Of a DNA stretch of 64,000 bases, positions 48,201 through 55,760 are shown in pieces. Numbering within the stretch: position 1 is the first letter of the stretch; the number at the start of each line of letters is the position of its first letter. The stretch is from Bretschneidera sinensis (Eukaryota; Streptophyta; Magnoliopsida; Brassicales; Akaniaceae). Position numbers and translations under genes: made by a program. Under the pieces are notes generated by a model, which saw only the letters and a program-made list of their open reading frames with translations, searched no databases and was not told where the DNA came from. The stretch covers positions 135,876,828-135,940,827 of the forward strand of contig CM043700.1 of NCBI GenBank assembly GCA_023935145.1, read 5' to 3'.

Positions 48201-48817
48201 TTTTATGTGCACAATAATCTGCTATGTTCTGCTTATTGTTTCTCATCTAAGTTGCCTCTGCATATTATGACAATTTCAGGCAACACCCATAATTGAGAGG
48301 CTTGCATTACATGAGCTCGTTGATCCTCGCCTTGGAGATTCATATGACACATATGAATTGTACCTCATGGCTAAAACAGCATATTTATGTGTTCAAAGAA
48401 GCCCTGAAATGCGGCCCTCAATGGGGGAGGTAATTGGACTTTGTTGCTTCCTTGTTTAATGTGTTATAAAATCTAAATTGCTGGTGCAAGAAAGTAAAAT
48501 GCAATTAGGAGTCGATGCCATCATGCTAAGATTTGTGAAATTATTAACTTGAACTTCTTTACATTGACAAATATGCATAGAAGCACTTGTGTATGTAGTG
48601 CATAGATGATAACTAAAGATATCTCTGGATGACATGAGACCTGTGTGGTGTTTAATTCTACTCAATTTTGCTATAGTTTTCGCTTCTCTCTTTTTGTATT
48701 GCATATAAATGCTTAATCATTGGGAACTTACCACAGGTCTTGCGCCTTCTTGAAGGAGAAAGTGACCATTTCCACCACTTGGGGGAGCAATTTGTACCTC
48801 ACAGCTACAGAAAATAA
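13473..48817 (+). CDS. USP-like domain / protein kinase fusion, giant TE-filled introns
   Basis: Ten exons: 13473-13644, 13887-14023, 15160-15257, 22950-23263, 45429-45881, 46149-46309, 47802-47875, 47993-48137, 48280-48429 and 48737-48817. Every intron is GT-AG and all phases agree, giving 594 aa. The N-terminus (residues about 9-150) is a USP-like adenine-nucleotide alpha-hydrolase fold; residues about 296-565 are a receptor-like-cytoplasmic-type kinase domain. This order matches the plant family with a USP-like domain plus kinase (Arabidopsis At3g13690/At5g56790 relatives; often auto-named inactive protein kinase SELMODRAFT_444075-like). No signal peptide or membrane segment is evident, so it is probably soluble or peripheral. 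Introns 3 and 4 (7.7 and 22.2 kb) are almost wholly transposons, yet no exon is broken. The substrate and pathway are unknown. Confidence 0.9.
14024..15159. other. kinase gene intron 2, nothing recognised
   Basis: This 1.1-kb intron has no transposon termini, RNA gene or conserved reading frame that I can recognise. Confidence 0.5.
15578..16020. repeat. tandem duplication of about 220 bp spanning a retrotransposon edge
   Basis: The phrase beginning TTTCCCTCACGTATCAATGA (15583) recurs at 15807 as TTTCCCTCATGTATCGATGA. Both copies run through CAAAGAAAATTTTCCG, then CTTCCATC, then GTTAT-TGTAAACCGAGG. Each copy thus contains intron flank, the 5-bp target site and the first 30-odd bases of the Copia-3 LTR. 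The second copy is joined to the full LTR. Confidence 0.85.
16630..16815. repeat. array of CCAGTCGACTGGGT-type motifs in Copia-3 3' LTR
   Basis: A nearly palindromic 14-bp phrase centred on GTCGAC recurs at irregular spacing (about 16637, 16656, 16709, 16731, 16752, 16785 and 16804), with mutated copies. The same array is in the other LTR (about 21893-22097). Confidence 0.85.
17987..19096 (-). pseudogene. Copia-3 third ORF (env-like position), broken
   Basis: Four minus-strand open pieces (18884-19096, 18627-18887, 18422-18616, 17987-18370) follow each other downstream of pol and read as one interrupted protein. The first is Ser/Lys-rich; the second contains KFYPRLIHQFYANL and GVEFEVNTDLLVNIL; the last has a very acidic stretch (DEDDSSEEDDD). 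The FYANL...GVEFEV segment resembles the domain annotated as putative plant transposon protein, found in the extra ORF of SIRE-type Copia and Athila-type Gypsy elements. Function is not established. Confidence 0.6.
19310..19605. repeat. second CCAGTCGACTGGGT array, upstream of Copia-3 third ORF
   Basis: At least eight intact or mutated copies of the LTR motif (for example near 19313, 19332, 19394, 19449, 19512 and 19595) occupy the segment just 5' (minus strand) of the third ORF, where its leader would be. Confidence 0.8.
19749..21480 (-). pseudogene. Copia-3 pol remnant: linker, reverse transcriptase, RNase H
   Basis: Minus-strand pieces in order are the pol linker (about 21375-21480), the RT start (21060-21374, IIGIKWVYRNKIDENG and KAKLVAKGYNQEE), RT with DDIIFG-like sequence and GELTYFLGLQIKQ (20151-20666 and just above), and RNase H (19749-20144, STAEAEYVAAGSC, IHCDNTSAI, RYHFIRDHAQKGDI and DILTKPL). 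Frames change between pieces, so no full protein can be made. The order and orientation match Ty1/copia pol. Confidence 0.9.
22794..22822. repeat. (CT)n microsatellite
   Basis: An uninterrupted CT run ends just before CCGGACCC. The next 60 bases repeat the phrase CCCATGAACATGTGT twice. Confidence 0.9.
22950..23263 (+). CDS. kinase gene exon 4: linker between USP-like and kinase domains
   Basis: This encodes residues 136-240. It begins by completing Arg136 and HLRRDLRFYLKQIPSKVALVQ, the typical end of the USP-like region in this family, followed by a Ser-rich linker that is probably disordered. It is stranded between two huge introns (7.7 kb upstream, 22.2 kb downstream), with a good acceptor (TCTTAACAG) and donor (G-GTCAGT). 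Confidence 0.85.
24340..24795 (-). pseudogene. Copia-1 RNase H remnant
   Basis: The minus strand reads DYGYTDADWAGNISDTKSTS, then SSAEAELCGMAKGF, CDNKATIDI, DRHFIKQ, ADILKK and a final LGIRDLYAPT before the polypurine tract. This is the RNase H domain of Ty1/copia pol, with stops and a shift. The domain begins exactly at the junction with the truncated Athila-like LTR, so all of the reverse transcriptase that should precede it is absent. Confidence 0.85.
26395..27206 (-). pseudogene. Copia-2 reverse transcriptase and RNase H, internally deleted
   Basis: Order on the minus strand: RT start (26982-27206, KARLVANGFIRKEDIDFTRTFSP), a jump to the end of RT (about 26781-26966, QLSEKFERKDLSLVQKILRM), then RNase H fragments (about 26632-26780, TTGAECIAAMEAIKEAMGYK) and the tail (26395-26631, GTKYMDVRHHYIP and NPTDLGTKVLP). 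The catalytic YVDD region is not present and frames change, so this element cannot make its own reverse transcriptase. Confidence 0.85.
27330..28436 (-). pseudogene. Copia-2 integrase
   Basis: A 368-codon open frame holds most of the Ty1/copia integrase: zinc-binding CKSC, HADLWGPARTPTQGG, IDDYSRKVWVYLVK, RTDNGLEIFN, GVAEWMNKT with the third acidic residue, and the post-core FLGYGDGVKGYRFW. The catalytic triad Asp/Asp/Glu seems kept, but the usual PQQNG before GVAE reads PQKSG. It is part of an originally continuous gag-pol, now cut by stops. Confidence 0.9.
28429..29331 (-). pseudogene. Copia-2 gag C-terminus, protease and pre-integrase
   Basis: This 300-codon frame contains the zinc knuckle CFYCNKEGHFKKDC, the aspartic protease start WILDSGCTHHMSPHKEW and the GAG-pre-integrase segment LWHTRLGHMSEKG. 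It overlaps the integrase frame by a few bases in another phase and is offset from the upstream gag frame, so it is interrupted on both sides. Confidence 0.9.
29336..29758 (-). pseudogene. Copia-2 gag N-terminus
   Basis: This starts MASNFCVEKFDGKGDFTLWK, the usual opening of plant Copia gag, 262 bases inside the 5' LTR edge, followed by WTEMKKMAYSTIFLHM and VWKKLDELF-like segments of the UBN2-type gag domain. It ends by a frame change a few bases before the next gag piece. Confidence 0.9.
32340..33480 (-). pseudogene. Athila-like third ORF (env-like position), broken
   Basis: Frames read in succession on the minus strand resemble the putative plant transposon protein domain, including a segment around WGLPFPFLLTYIFKKKGI (about 32770-32825). 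The last part is a charged helical stretch (32358-32579, ISSFQHELDDIRREDREAM and HQRIDRLEARFERQK) with coiled-coil character. Multiple stops are present. Its place after pol and before the 3' LTR fits the extra ORF of Athila elements. Confidence 0.5.
34430..35051 (-). pseudogene. Athila-like protease joined to integrase tail
   Basis: The frame 34530-35051 reads GELQPTSITLQLTDKSIKRP, ILENVLVKVGEFILPADFIVLDM and IILGRPFMRT, the retropepsin of Athila-type Gypsy elements. Shortly after it the minus strand reads VHGSDSNRTFTMNGHRVKPY (about 34470-34530), which is the tail normally found after integrase. Reverse transcriptase, RNase H and the integrase core, expected between them, are absent. Confidence 0.8.
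35292..36715 (-). pseudogene. Athila-like gag, fragmented
   Basis: Pieces include 36444-36656 (HFKGISTEDPHLHLRGLDQE, KLWYNSLP and WEELSSRFLKKFF, the retrotransposon gag domain), a segment at about 35880-36010 with TENCPLYSSVDQEQANYLG and NTYNPGWQNHPNFS, and 35292-35693 with EVQVGQLAKEL-like and ATLRNGK sequence. These are landmarks of Athila/Ogre-type gag. Stops separate the pieces. Confidence 0.85.
38501..40195 (-). pseudogene. Copia-1 protease, integrase and linker
   Basis: On the minus strand, AWLLDSGATDHMTFDAADF (about 40140-40195) is the protease active site. The integrase follows (39266-39733, LIHSDVWG, IFVDDCTRMTLLYLLK, DNGGEY and TPQQNGVAERK), shifts frame, and continues through 39046-39468 and 38857-39042 (CLFLGYVVHQRGYQCYDP). 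The linker ends RYSPDIGERISKYPIANYKS right at 38501, where the Athila-like LTR begins. This puts that insertion just before the reverse transcriptase domain. Confidence 0.88.
40330..40462 (-). pseudogene. Copia-1 zinc-knuckle segment of gag
   Basis: The minus strand reads KCSYCGNLKHTRDIYFKLHG and YPDCWNDLHARK, the Copia CCHC region with the third position altered (Tyr where Cys is usual). It is separated from the rest of gag by the hAT insertion. Confidence 0.8.
41010..41345. other. unidentified interior segment of the hAT element
   Basis: Normal-composition sequence, open on the plus strand for 106 codons (41026-41346) without a recognisable domain. It may be a second captured gene piece lying next to the PPR fragment, or the non-coding continuation of the same capture. 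Confidence 0.3.
41350..41622 (-). pseudogene. captured PPR gene fragment inside the hAT element
   Basis: About 91 codons in one open minus-strand frame read KKLFDDMQEKDVVPWNTIIG, then ALFHEMQASNIKPDEVTIVN, SACSQPGALDVILWIHRYIE and ALGTALVDM: nearly three consecutive PLS-class PPR motifs. The frame is still open, with the canonical positions kept. It does not match the PPR protein at 1-1370 by eye beyond family consensus, so the donor is probably another locus. Confidence 0.88.
42162..42860 (-). pseudogene. Copia-1 gag
   Basis: A start MAAIGDIDQIIEPQN lies at about 42858, followed by a stop. The main open frame 42162-42695 has DDTNYALWSQVVEIYISNKD, DNAIVKGWVINSID, VWDSIATTYFDESD and YFTDLQGLWCQTD, the Copia gag (UBN2-type) pattern with the family's FLDGIDDRLDKVRGD ending. 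It continues towards the hAT insertion. Confidence 0.88.
44232..45428. other. 3' part of kinase intron 4, outside the nest
   Basis: This is unique-looking AT-rich intron sequence between the TRIM target site and exon 5. The polypyrimidine-AG acceptor CCTTTCAG lies at 45421-45428. No other element was recognised. Confidence 0.5.
45429..48817 (+). CDS. kinase gene exons 5-10: protein kinase domain
   Basis: These encode residues 241-594. A Cys pair (CAGC, 276-279) precedes the domain, as in the family. Kinase landmarks: P-loop LGEGGHSYVYKG (311-322, third Gly replaced by Ser317), VAIK-type Lys333 in AAK, alpha-C Glu349, HRD Asp430 in HRDMRPSN with Asn435, DFG Asp448 in LGDFGLAR, APE as APEY, and the C-lobe helix TDVYAFGIVLLQLISGHK. 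The HRDLKP lysine is Arg432, typical of this family. The protein ends shortly after the C-lobe. Catalytic residues are largely intact, so the automatic label inactive kinase is not supported by the sequence alone. Confidence 0.92.
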
Positions 48818-50939
48818 TAAGAATGATGGCATACGGTATTTCATTTTGCAAATGGTATTATTTTCCGGTTTATCTTCTTTTTTTCTTCCAATGTTAATAG
48901 CTCCAGAGCTACTTTCCTCCTTCTCCTTTTGGGTCACTGGTTTTGTTTCTTTGGTTTTGGACGGAAACACCAACTCTTACACAATAATGCAGCAAAATTC
49001 AATGCAACAGCATTGTTTACAACTAGGATAAGATTATCTTCTTAATGCCTCATTAAGAAGAATTATCCTGGTAATAAACTGAGTGGGGTTGAAATCAGGG
49101 TCTGTTTAACACAACTTTTTGTAGATATGACATTGGGAAGAACCTGTGACAGTCCAATTATGAGTAGCCAGTCTTCTATTTTATCTACATTCTTTTTAGT
49201 TGTACAAGCAAAACCTCTATTCAATTATATTTTGCAGCATTAAAAGTGTGAGAAATTATAAAGCTTGTACCAAGCAGAGCCAAATGCGAGTTGAGGAGCA
49301 GGAGGGAGCGCTTAACTATTGTAGGTTCAAAGGATTAGAACGCATAGATCTACATAGTAGAAGATTTCATATATTGTACTAGGGTAATACAGTCATGGTC
49401 ACATCCCACTCAAAGAGATTCGCTCGAGTACTATAAAGATCACCAAAAAGATCTAATTGAATACCACAAAGATCACACATATATGAAGTGTTATGAGATT
49501 CTAGAGGTTCACAAAGTCCACCACGTTCTTGCCATCGTTCTCGATGTTACATTCTTTCGCACAAAGGAATTTCAAGGTGAAAACTCTCAACACCCAAAGT
49601 CAGCTACACCCACTAAACTAAATTGCTTTAACTATTGGATTGAGCCTAAAGAATTCAAAACATAATTAAAGAGCAAGTAACAGTTTCAAATGGTAATCAT
49701 GGAAGAGAAGTCTTGCACCTAACCTCAAGGAGATAAAGCTCAAACCACTGTTGTTAATTTGTTTTAAAAGCGAAGACAAAATTCATGATTCTGGGTAGGT
49801 ACTCAGAATTGTTGCTGTAATCACATCTAGTGATCTAAGAGAGATTTTTCAATCATTTCATGTTCGACAAACTAGTGATGTGGATAAAACTGTGACGAGG
49901 ATTTGTTGTCAACGGTCTACCCTTGTAGAAGATTGATTTGCCTCTAGTAGCTACAACTGTTAGTTTCAACTAAACAACAGTTCTCACCACAAGATTGGCT
50001 ACCGTAAGGGGAATCGAATCATTAAGGATTTGGCTTACTCCATACATGGAAAGCATGCGATTTTATGTATTTTCAAAGCAAGTCAAAAAGGTTTTGACAA
50101 CAGCAGTCGCTTAATTACAGGTTCCTGCTTTTAGAGACTTGCATTATTTACTACTCCTCTAGGCCTTATGTTCGCATTATACCAACTTTGAAACTAACAT
50201 AACAGTTGTTTGTTAGTGGTCTTAGAAAAGTAACCCAACAATGAAGATTTTAGCGAGATTCGAGTTGACGATATTCGGTTCATCAGCTCCACTCGAATAT
50301 AATTTTAAAATAATAAATAATAATTTCATTTAAGTTTGAAATATCAAAATATATATGTTTAAACTCTATTAAGCTCGAAGTTAACTTGAATTCGAGAAAA
50401 TTACTATAAGTTGAGGTTGAGTCTAAACCACTCAGGAGCCCACATCAATCGATTTCCTACGTAGACTATAATAAAAAACAAACGGATCGAATCGGATACA
50501 AACCGAATCTTACCAATAATAAATTAACGAATATAAATTAAAAATATTTATTTAATTTCTAACTGATTTTATTTTTTATACTTATATTTATGTTTTAAGA
50601 AACAAATAACTGATGAAAACGAATCTTTCAAATAACTAATTAATGAATACAAATTAAAAATATTTATTTCTTAATTAATTTTATTTTTTTATATCTATAC
50701 CCATATTTTTAACTCTCCAATATCAAACCAGAAACGAATACCAACTAAAATCCCACCTTTACAAAAAGCTTATTCTATCACGCTCATCATTTCAAGTTGT
50801 TTGACATAAAATTTTGAATCTTTGATAGTGATGGCATTAATTAAGGCTTTTGTTTTTGTTTGGGGATAGAGAGAAGAGAGTAAGAGGACGTGAAATACGG
50901 TATATATTATAGATGAAAGTTTCGGGAAATGGAAGTCAA
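48818..50939. other. kinase 3' flank and intergenic DNA, no gene seen
   Basis: The first few hundred bases are the presumed 3' UTR. Open frames such as 49200-49382 and 49483-49665 have no domains. Around 50230-50460 there are TCGAGTT/TCGAAG-rich phrases like those at 58930, and 50480-50720 contains two related AT-rich stretches around AATTAAAAATATTTATTT; both may be old transposon debris. Confidence 0.4.
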
Positions 50940-50951
50940 GTTGACGTCAAC
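50940..50951. promoter_or_regulatory. perfect 12-bp palindrome with TGACGTCA core
   Basis: GTTGACGTCAAC is its own complement. It combines the bZIP site TGACGTCA with two back-to-back W-box cores (TTGAC). The following 130 bases are more balanced in composition than the neighbourhood. No gene is visible downstream, so its role is open. Confidence 0.35.
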
Positions 50952-51885
50952 GCATCGAGCGGCTCCAGATGGGTCCTCACATAGTAGTGAACGGCTGAAT
51001 TGCCAAAAGCAGGATACTGAATCCGCAGTAGTACTGCAGGTTCTCTTCTGCATCTTCTACAGTTACCCACTTGTTCTTTGTTTTTTTTTTTTCTTTTCTT
51101 ATTGATTTGTCTCTCAATTTAAATTTGTTAAGTTGCGTTTAGTATCAGAATAATTTTTTTAATAATTAAACATTTTTAACATAATTTAAAAAATATAAAT
51201 TATCCTTCCAAATACAATCTTTAAAAAATTGGTAAATGAAAAATATAGTTTTTTTACTTTTCTAATATTGCATTTAGTTGTAGATTTTTTTTTTCATCTC
51301 TATTTTTCATAACACTTTCTTCAATAATATAAATATTGTTAGTATAATTTAAAAAATACACTTTTCTTTCTAACATAACATAACATAATATTGAAAAACA
51401 AAAAATATAGTAAGTAATGTTCTCTTTGTCCCATATATTTTAATTTAAATATATTATTTATTTAATTAAATAATTGTTTTTAATATTAAATTAATTATTG
51501 TTTTTTTAAATATAACTTTATAAGATTCACAAGTTTTAAAAATTAATTTTCATAATTTTACATCGGCATAATATAAAAAAAAAATCAAAACCAACTAAGA
51601 ATATGAAACTGAGTAATAGAATTTATATCATACATGGAAAATATAATATGATTTTCTCATTCTATTTTTTTATTTATTTTTCCAATTTTAATTATGATGA
51701 ATGGTTTTATTAAAACATAGTTGAGTTATCAAATATCCAAAGAGCTTAAGCAAAAAGACTTCAATTAATTATCTATACTTTAACATGTCACTCATGTGCA
51801 AACCAATTGAAAGAGGTTTTACACGTAAAACTCAAAAAAAAAAATTATATATCTAAAATGATAAATAATTAAGTGAAATATCAAT

Positions 51886-52829
51886 ACTTTGTTTGGTATG
51901 AACTCAAGTATAGAATTCAATTCATTTTCAAATAAACTGAAACTATAATTCATTTGTAAATGAATTCACAATTGATTTTTAAATGAATTGAAACTAAAAT
52001 TCATTTACAAATGAAATCAAATGAATCTTCATGCTTGGTATGTGCAGAATTAAAATTAACTTTGTGTTTGTGATCAATTAAGAATTCAATTCATTTTTAA
52101 AATTTTAGTTAATACCCTTAATTACATCACATTTTAATTCATTTAACATATAAACTTTAATTTTATTGATATTATTCAACAAAATTAACATTATTTACTT
52201 TTTCAATTCACAAGATGAATTTATAATCCAAAAATTGAATCTGTTTTTTTTTTTTATGAAATCTAGACATTAAATTTTAATTTTACCCATATTTTTTATA
52301 AAAAAAATGTTAGTTTTACTTTAGTGTACATGAATTTGAATATAGTAACATATTCATTTTATTTTTATAACCTATTCTTTCATATATTTTTTTTATTTTA
52401 TTCTAAAACAATAAAGGAACCAAAAGTTTGGTGTTCTTAACTAAATATAGATTAAGCAAGCATGAAAAACAAAAATAAATGATGATGAGAAATAGAAGAG
52501 AGAGGAGGAGGAAAAAAAAAGAAAAGGATGAAGAGAGAGAAAAGAGTAGAGAAGATAAATGTAATTTTATCCTTTTAATTTTATAAAAACTTGTGTCTAG
52601 AGTTTATTTGAAAATTTTATTAATTTTGATAGAATTTGTCCATAACTAATTCAATTATACTATAATTCATTTGAAAATGAATTCCACACTTTTATTAACA
52701 AACCAAACATGTGATCAATTCATTTGTAAACGAATTTCACACTTTATTAACAAACCAAACACAACAACCTATAGAATTCAAATGAATTTTACAAAAAAAT
52801 TATATAATTTATTTAAACCAAACGAAGTG
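51886..52829. repeat. MITE-like element with ACTTYGTTTGGT termini
   Basis: The left end ACTTTGTTTGGT (51886-51897) and the right end ACCAAACGAAGT (52818-52829) are inverted copies with one mismatch. Subterminal regions repeat AATTCATTTGTAAATGAATT-like phrases, and AACAAACCAAACA occurs twice near the right end. Termini recall Tourist-like (PIF/Harbinger) elements; no clear three-base target duplication was seen and there is no coding sequence. Confidence 0.55.
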
Positions 52830-55640
52830 TAAGTGTATGTTTTTTTAACGAGTATTCTATTTCTTGTGAGTCATTGATTCTCAAAAATTTAAACTCCTAA
52901 GAGTTAGATTTCTTGATAATTAAATTTTTTATTGTCTGGATGTATTTAGAATTTGAGTTATCTAATATAAATTTTGAAAAGTTTTTAGTGAAATGAGTTT
53001 TACTTCAATAAAATAATTCATATTTTTACCTTTTTGTATTAACATAACATTATCATTTTGCATTAACTTAGTATTCTAATGTGACAATTAAGTCACCAAA
53101 AAAAGAAAAATTAGAATAAAAATAATTTTTTAAAATGATTAAAAACCCTTTAAATTACAACAAGCATTCTTTTTTTTTGGAAAAATATATATAAGTTTTT
53201 AAAAAATAATTATAAAATAAAATTATTAATATTAAAACAACATTTTACTTTGATATGTACAAGTCTTGTTATGATAAAAAAGTGAGAATTTGTGTTTCTC
53301 ATTTATTTGGTGAGAGTTAGAATTCTCACGTTTATGCGAATTGTGATTTTTAAGGAAGTGCATCAATTCCCATAAATTTCGTCAAGTGAATAACCAAAAT
53401 TTTGTCAAGTGAATAAGAATGAGCATTACAGGATTTGAAAATCAAGAACCCTTCTTACAAGATATTAAAAAAATAATTGAATTATTAATCATCAAAAAAT
53501 AAACTATTAATTTTGTATACTTGAATAAACTCTTTGAATAAAAAAAATATAAATGAATTTAAATGCTCCTTCGTTAAAGTGGGGAACTTAGGATGTGGGT
53601 CCATATAAAAACCGTACGCATATCAAGTTGGTGGGGTAGAGCATAAGCCAATTGGATTCATTCGCAGACTGGCAAATTTTTCACCTTAATGGAGCAAAGG
53701 AGTAATAAACCAAAACAAAATAAATGTTCAAGTCCATTATCAACTTATTTAACTACTTTACTTCATTCCATCGCTTTTATTTATTTATTTATTTTTACCT
53801 TAGGAATGACTCTTAAAGATCATGGGTCGTTTTTAAACCGCAAAGACATCATTAATTATTAACTAATGACACATTAATGGAGTTAATAATGTCGTATCAT
53901 TCCAAAGCTAATTTCAATCCAAAAAAATTCAAGCATGTGATCCCTATTCTTTGACAAGACAAAAGCAAACTTTTCAAAACCTATGAAATTGCATAAAAAA
54001 AAAACAACAACAACTGACATTTCAGTTTTAATGAATAAACTAATTTGGAATTTGATTCCATTTCTCATGGTTCCAATTAACATTCAAAAGTTGGAATCAA
54101 TTAGCACGAGAAAGTTTATAAAGTGGACCTCTAATTACTTATCCATTTCTAAAGTTACAGTCAACCATAATTCAACCACCAAAAGTTTAATTATGCATAT
54201 AAGTACCTCAAATTATTTAGGAGATACCCAGCCAAAAAGTAAATTGAAAATATATATATATACAAATGGAGAAAAGAATAGGGAAAATGAAAAAGGGGTA
54301 CAAAAGATAACAAGCCAAATTAATCACAAACTAATCAATTTTTTGGGTAAAAACATTTTAATTAAATAAATAATCTCTCAATTTATCCTTAGATTGCTTT
54401 TGGAATTATGATGTGACTATTGATGCATATCTGTGTGTCAACTTTTGGGTCCAATAATGGCCATTCCATAACTTTTTCTTTTTACAAAAGATCTCGTTTA
54501 TGTAAAAATTTAAAACACTCTTGAGGTTTTACTTAAAATATATTTACATTTTTTTTGTTTGGAAATAAATGCTTAAATTTTTTAAACTCATTAAAATTTA
54601 CTTAAATAAAAATAAAATTGATCAGACATGTCATAAACATGTTAACACATCAAAAATTATTTATAAATGTCAAAAATACTTTTAGTCTCTCAATTACACA
54701 TGAAGGGTCTAATTACCAAAAAAAAAAAACATATTCTCTACTTTTTCTTCTTCACTAAATTTTCTTAGTTCTATAACCCTTTGCACTTTTCATCAAATAC
54801 CTCAAAAATTGCAAAGATTCAATTGAGTTTCCCTAACTAATTTTTTTGGGAGCATTTAGACTATTATTAGTTGTGATTTATGTATGCTCGCTTGGAAGCA
54901 ACAATGGTTCTCAAAGCACTATTTGATCGGTGACCATTACTTCACAAAAAAGGCTCCATAAATGTTTCATTCTCGTCACATGTAAAATTAAACACCATTG
55001 CAATTATAGAGAATGGAGACAGGAAAAAGAAGCCTAAAAATAGAAAAAGTTTGTTTGGGTTTTGCAATTTTGATAGTTAGTCTAATGTGTAGATGCTAAA
55101 GGGCAAATTAGATTTTTTTATAAAAACAATTAACAGAAGTTTGTCTAACAAGTTGTGTAAATATGTACAAATGTATTTTAAATATAAACAGTGTTTTTAT
55201 TTTTTTCCCATTGGCTTATAGCTTTTTGTCCCATTGCCCGGTTATTTTTTACAAAAAAATTGACAAGTCTACAACTATCCCATCAACACCATCTTTTAGC
55301 AACTATAGACAGATAGCAAATTAACGGTTCATATTGATCCCTCGTGAGAGATATTATCTGTGCTCAAAGAGCCCTAAACCGAATAAGGGTACTTTCGTCA
55401 TTTTCAAACATTTCTGGTACTAAATTGACAATTCAGAAACCAAAATGGTATGACAACAACACGAGGCACCAGCCCAGTCTGTGCCAATATGTACAACCAG
55501 TACAAAAAAAACACATAACTCACGCGCTGTTTCCGAGAATTTGTCTCCTGCTCTCGTTTTCCTTTAACCCGATGTTGACGTGGAGACAAGAATTTCACTG
55601 TTTAACAAGAGCGTGAAATGACGCACTGGCATTACACCAA
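52830..55640. other. AT-rich intergenic region, no gene seen
   Basis: Low-GC DNA with scattered homopolymer runs. The 128-codon frame at 53983-54369 is Lys/Asn/Ile-rich, as expected of AT-rich noncoding DNA. Composition becomes more balanced after about 55340, at the ACR3 promoter. Confidence 0.5.
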
Positions 55641-55760
55641 TGTTTACAAGGTGTGTGGCCGCCGCGTCATTTCTGAGTAATTAATTGATTTTTTTAATTA
55701 TTTATGAAATTAATATTTAAAGGTGTTGGCCACTCAACGCTACGCCACCATCTCTCTGGT
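55570..55760 (+). promoter_or_regulatory. probable ACR3 promoter
   Basis: TTGACGTGG (about 55575-55583) has an ACGT core of the bZIP type, TGACG-like motifs recur near 55618, and an AT-rich TAATATTTAAAGG (about 55711-55723) could serve as the TATA region. A CT/GA-rich leader-like stretch with GAGAGAGAG follows at about 55770-55800. Confidence 0.45.

Noticed and set aside
54480..55200. Possible large inverted-repeat element
   Set aside because: End similarity is limited to AT-rich words; I could not define termini or a target duplication.
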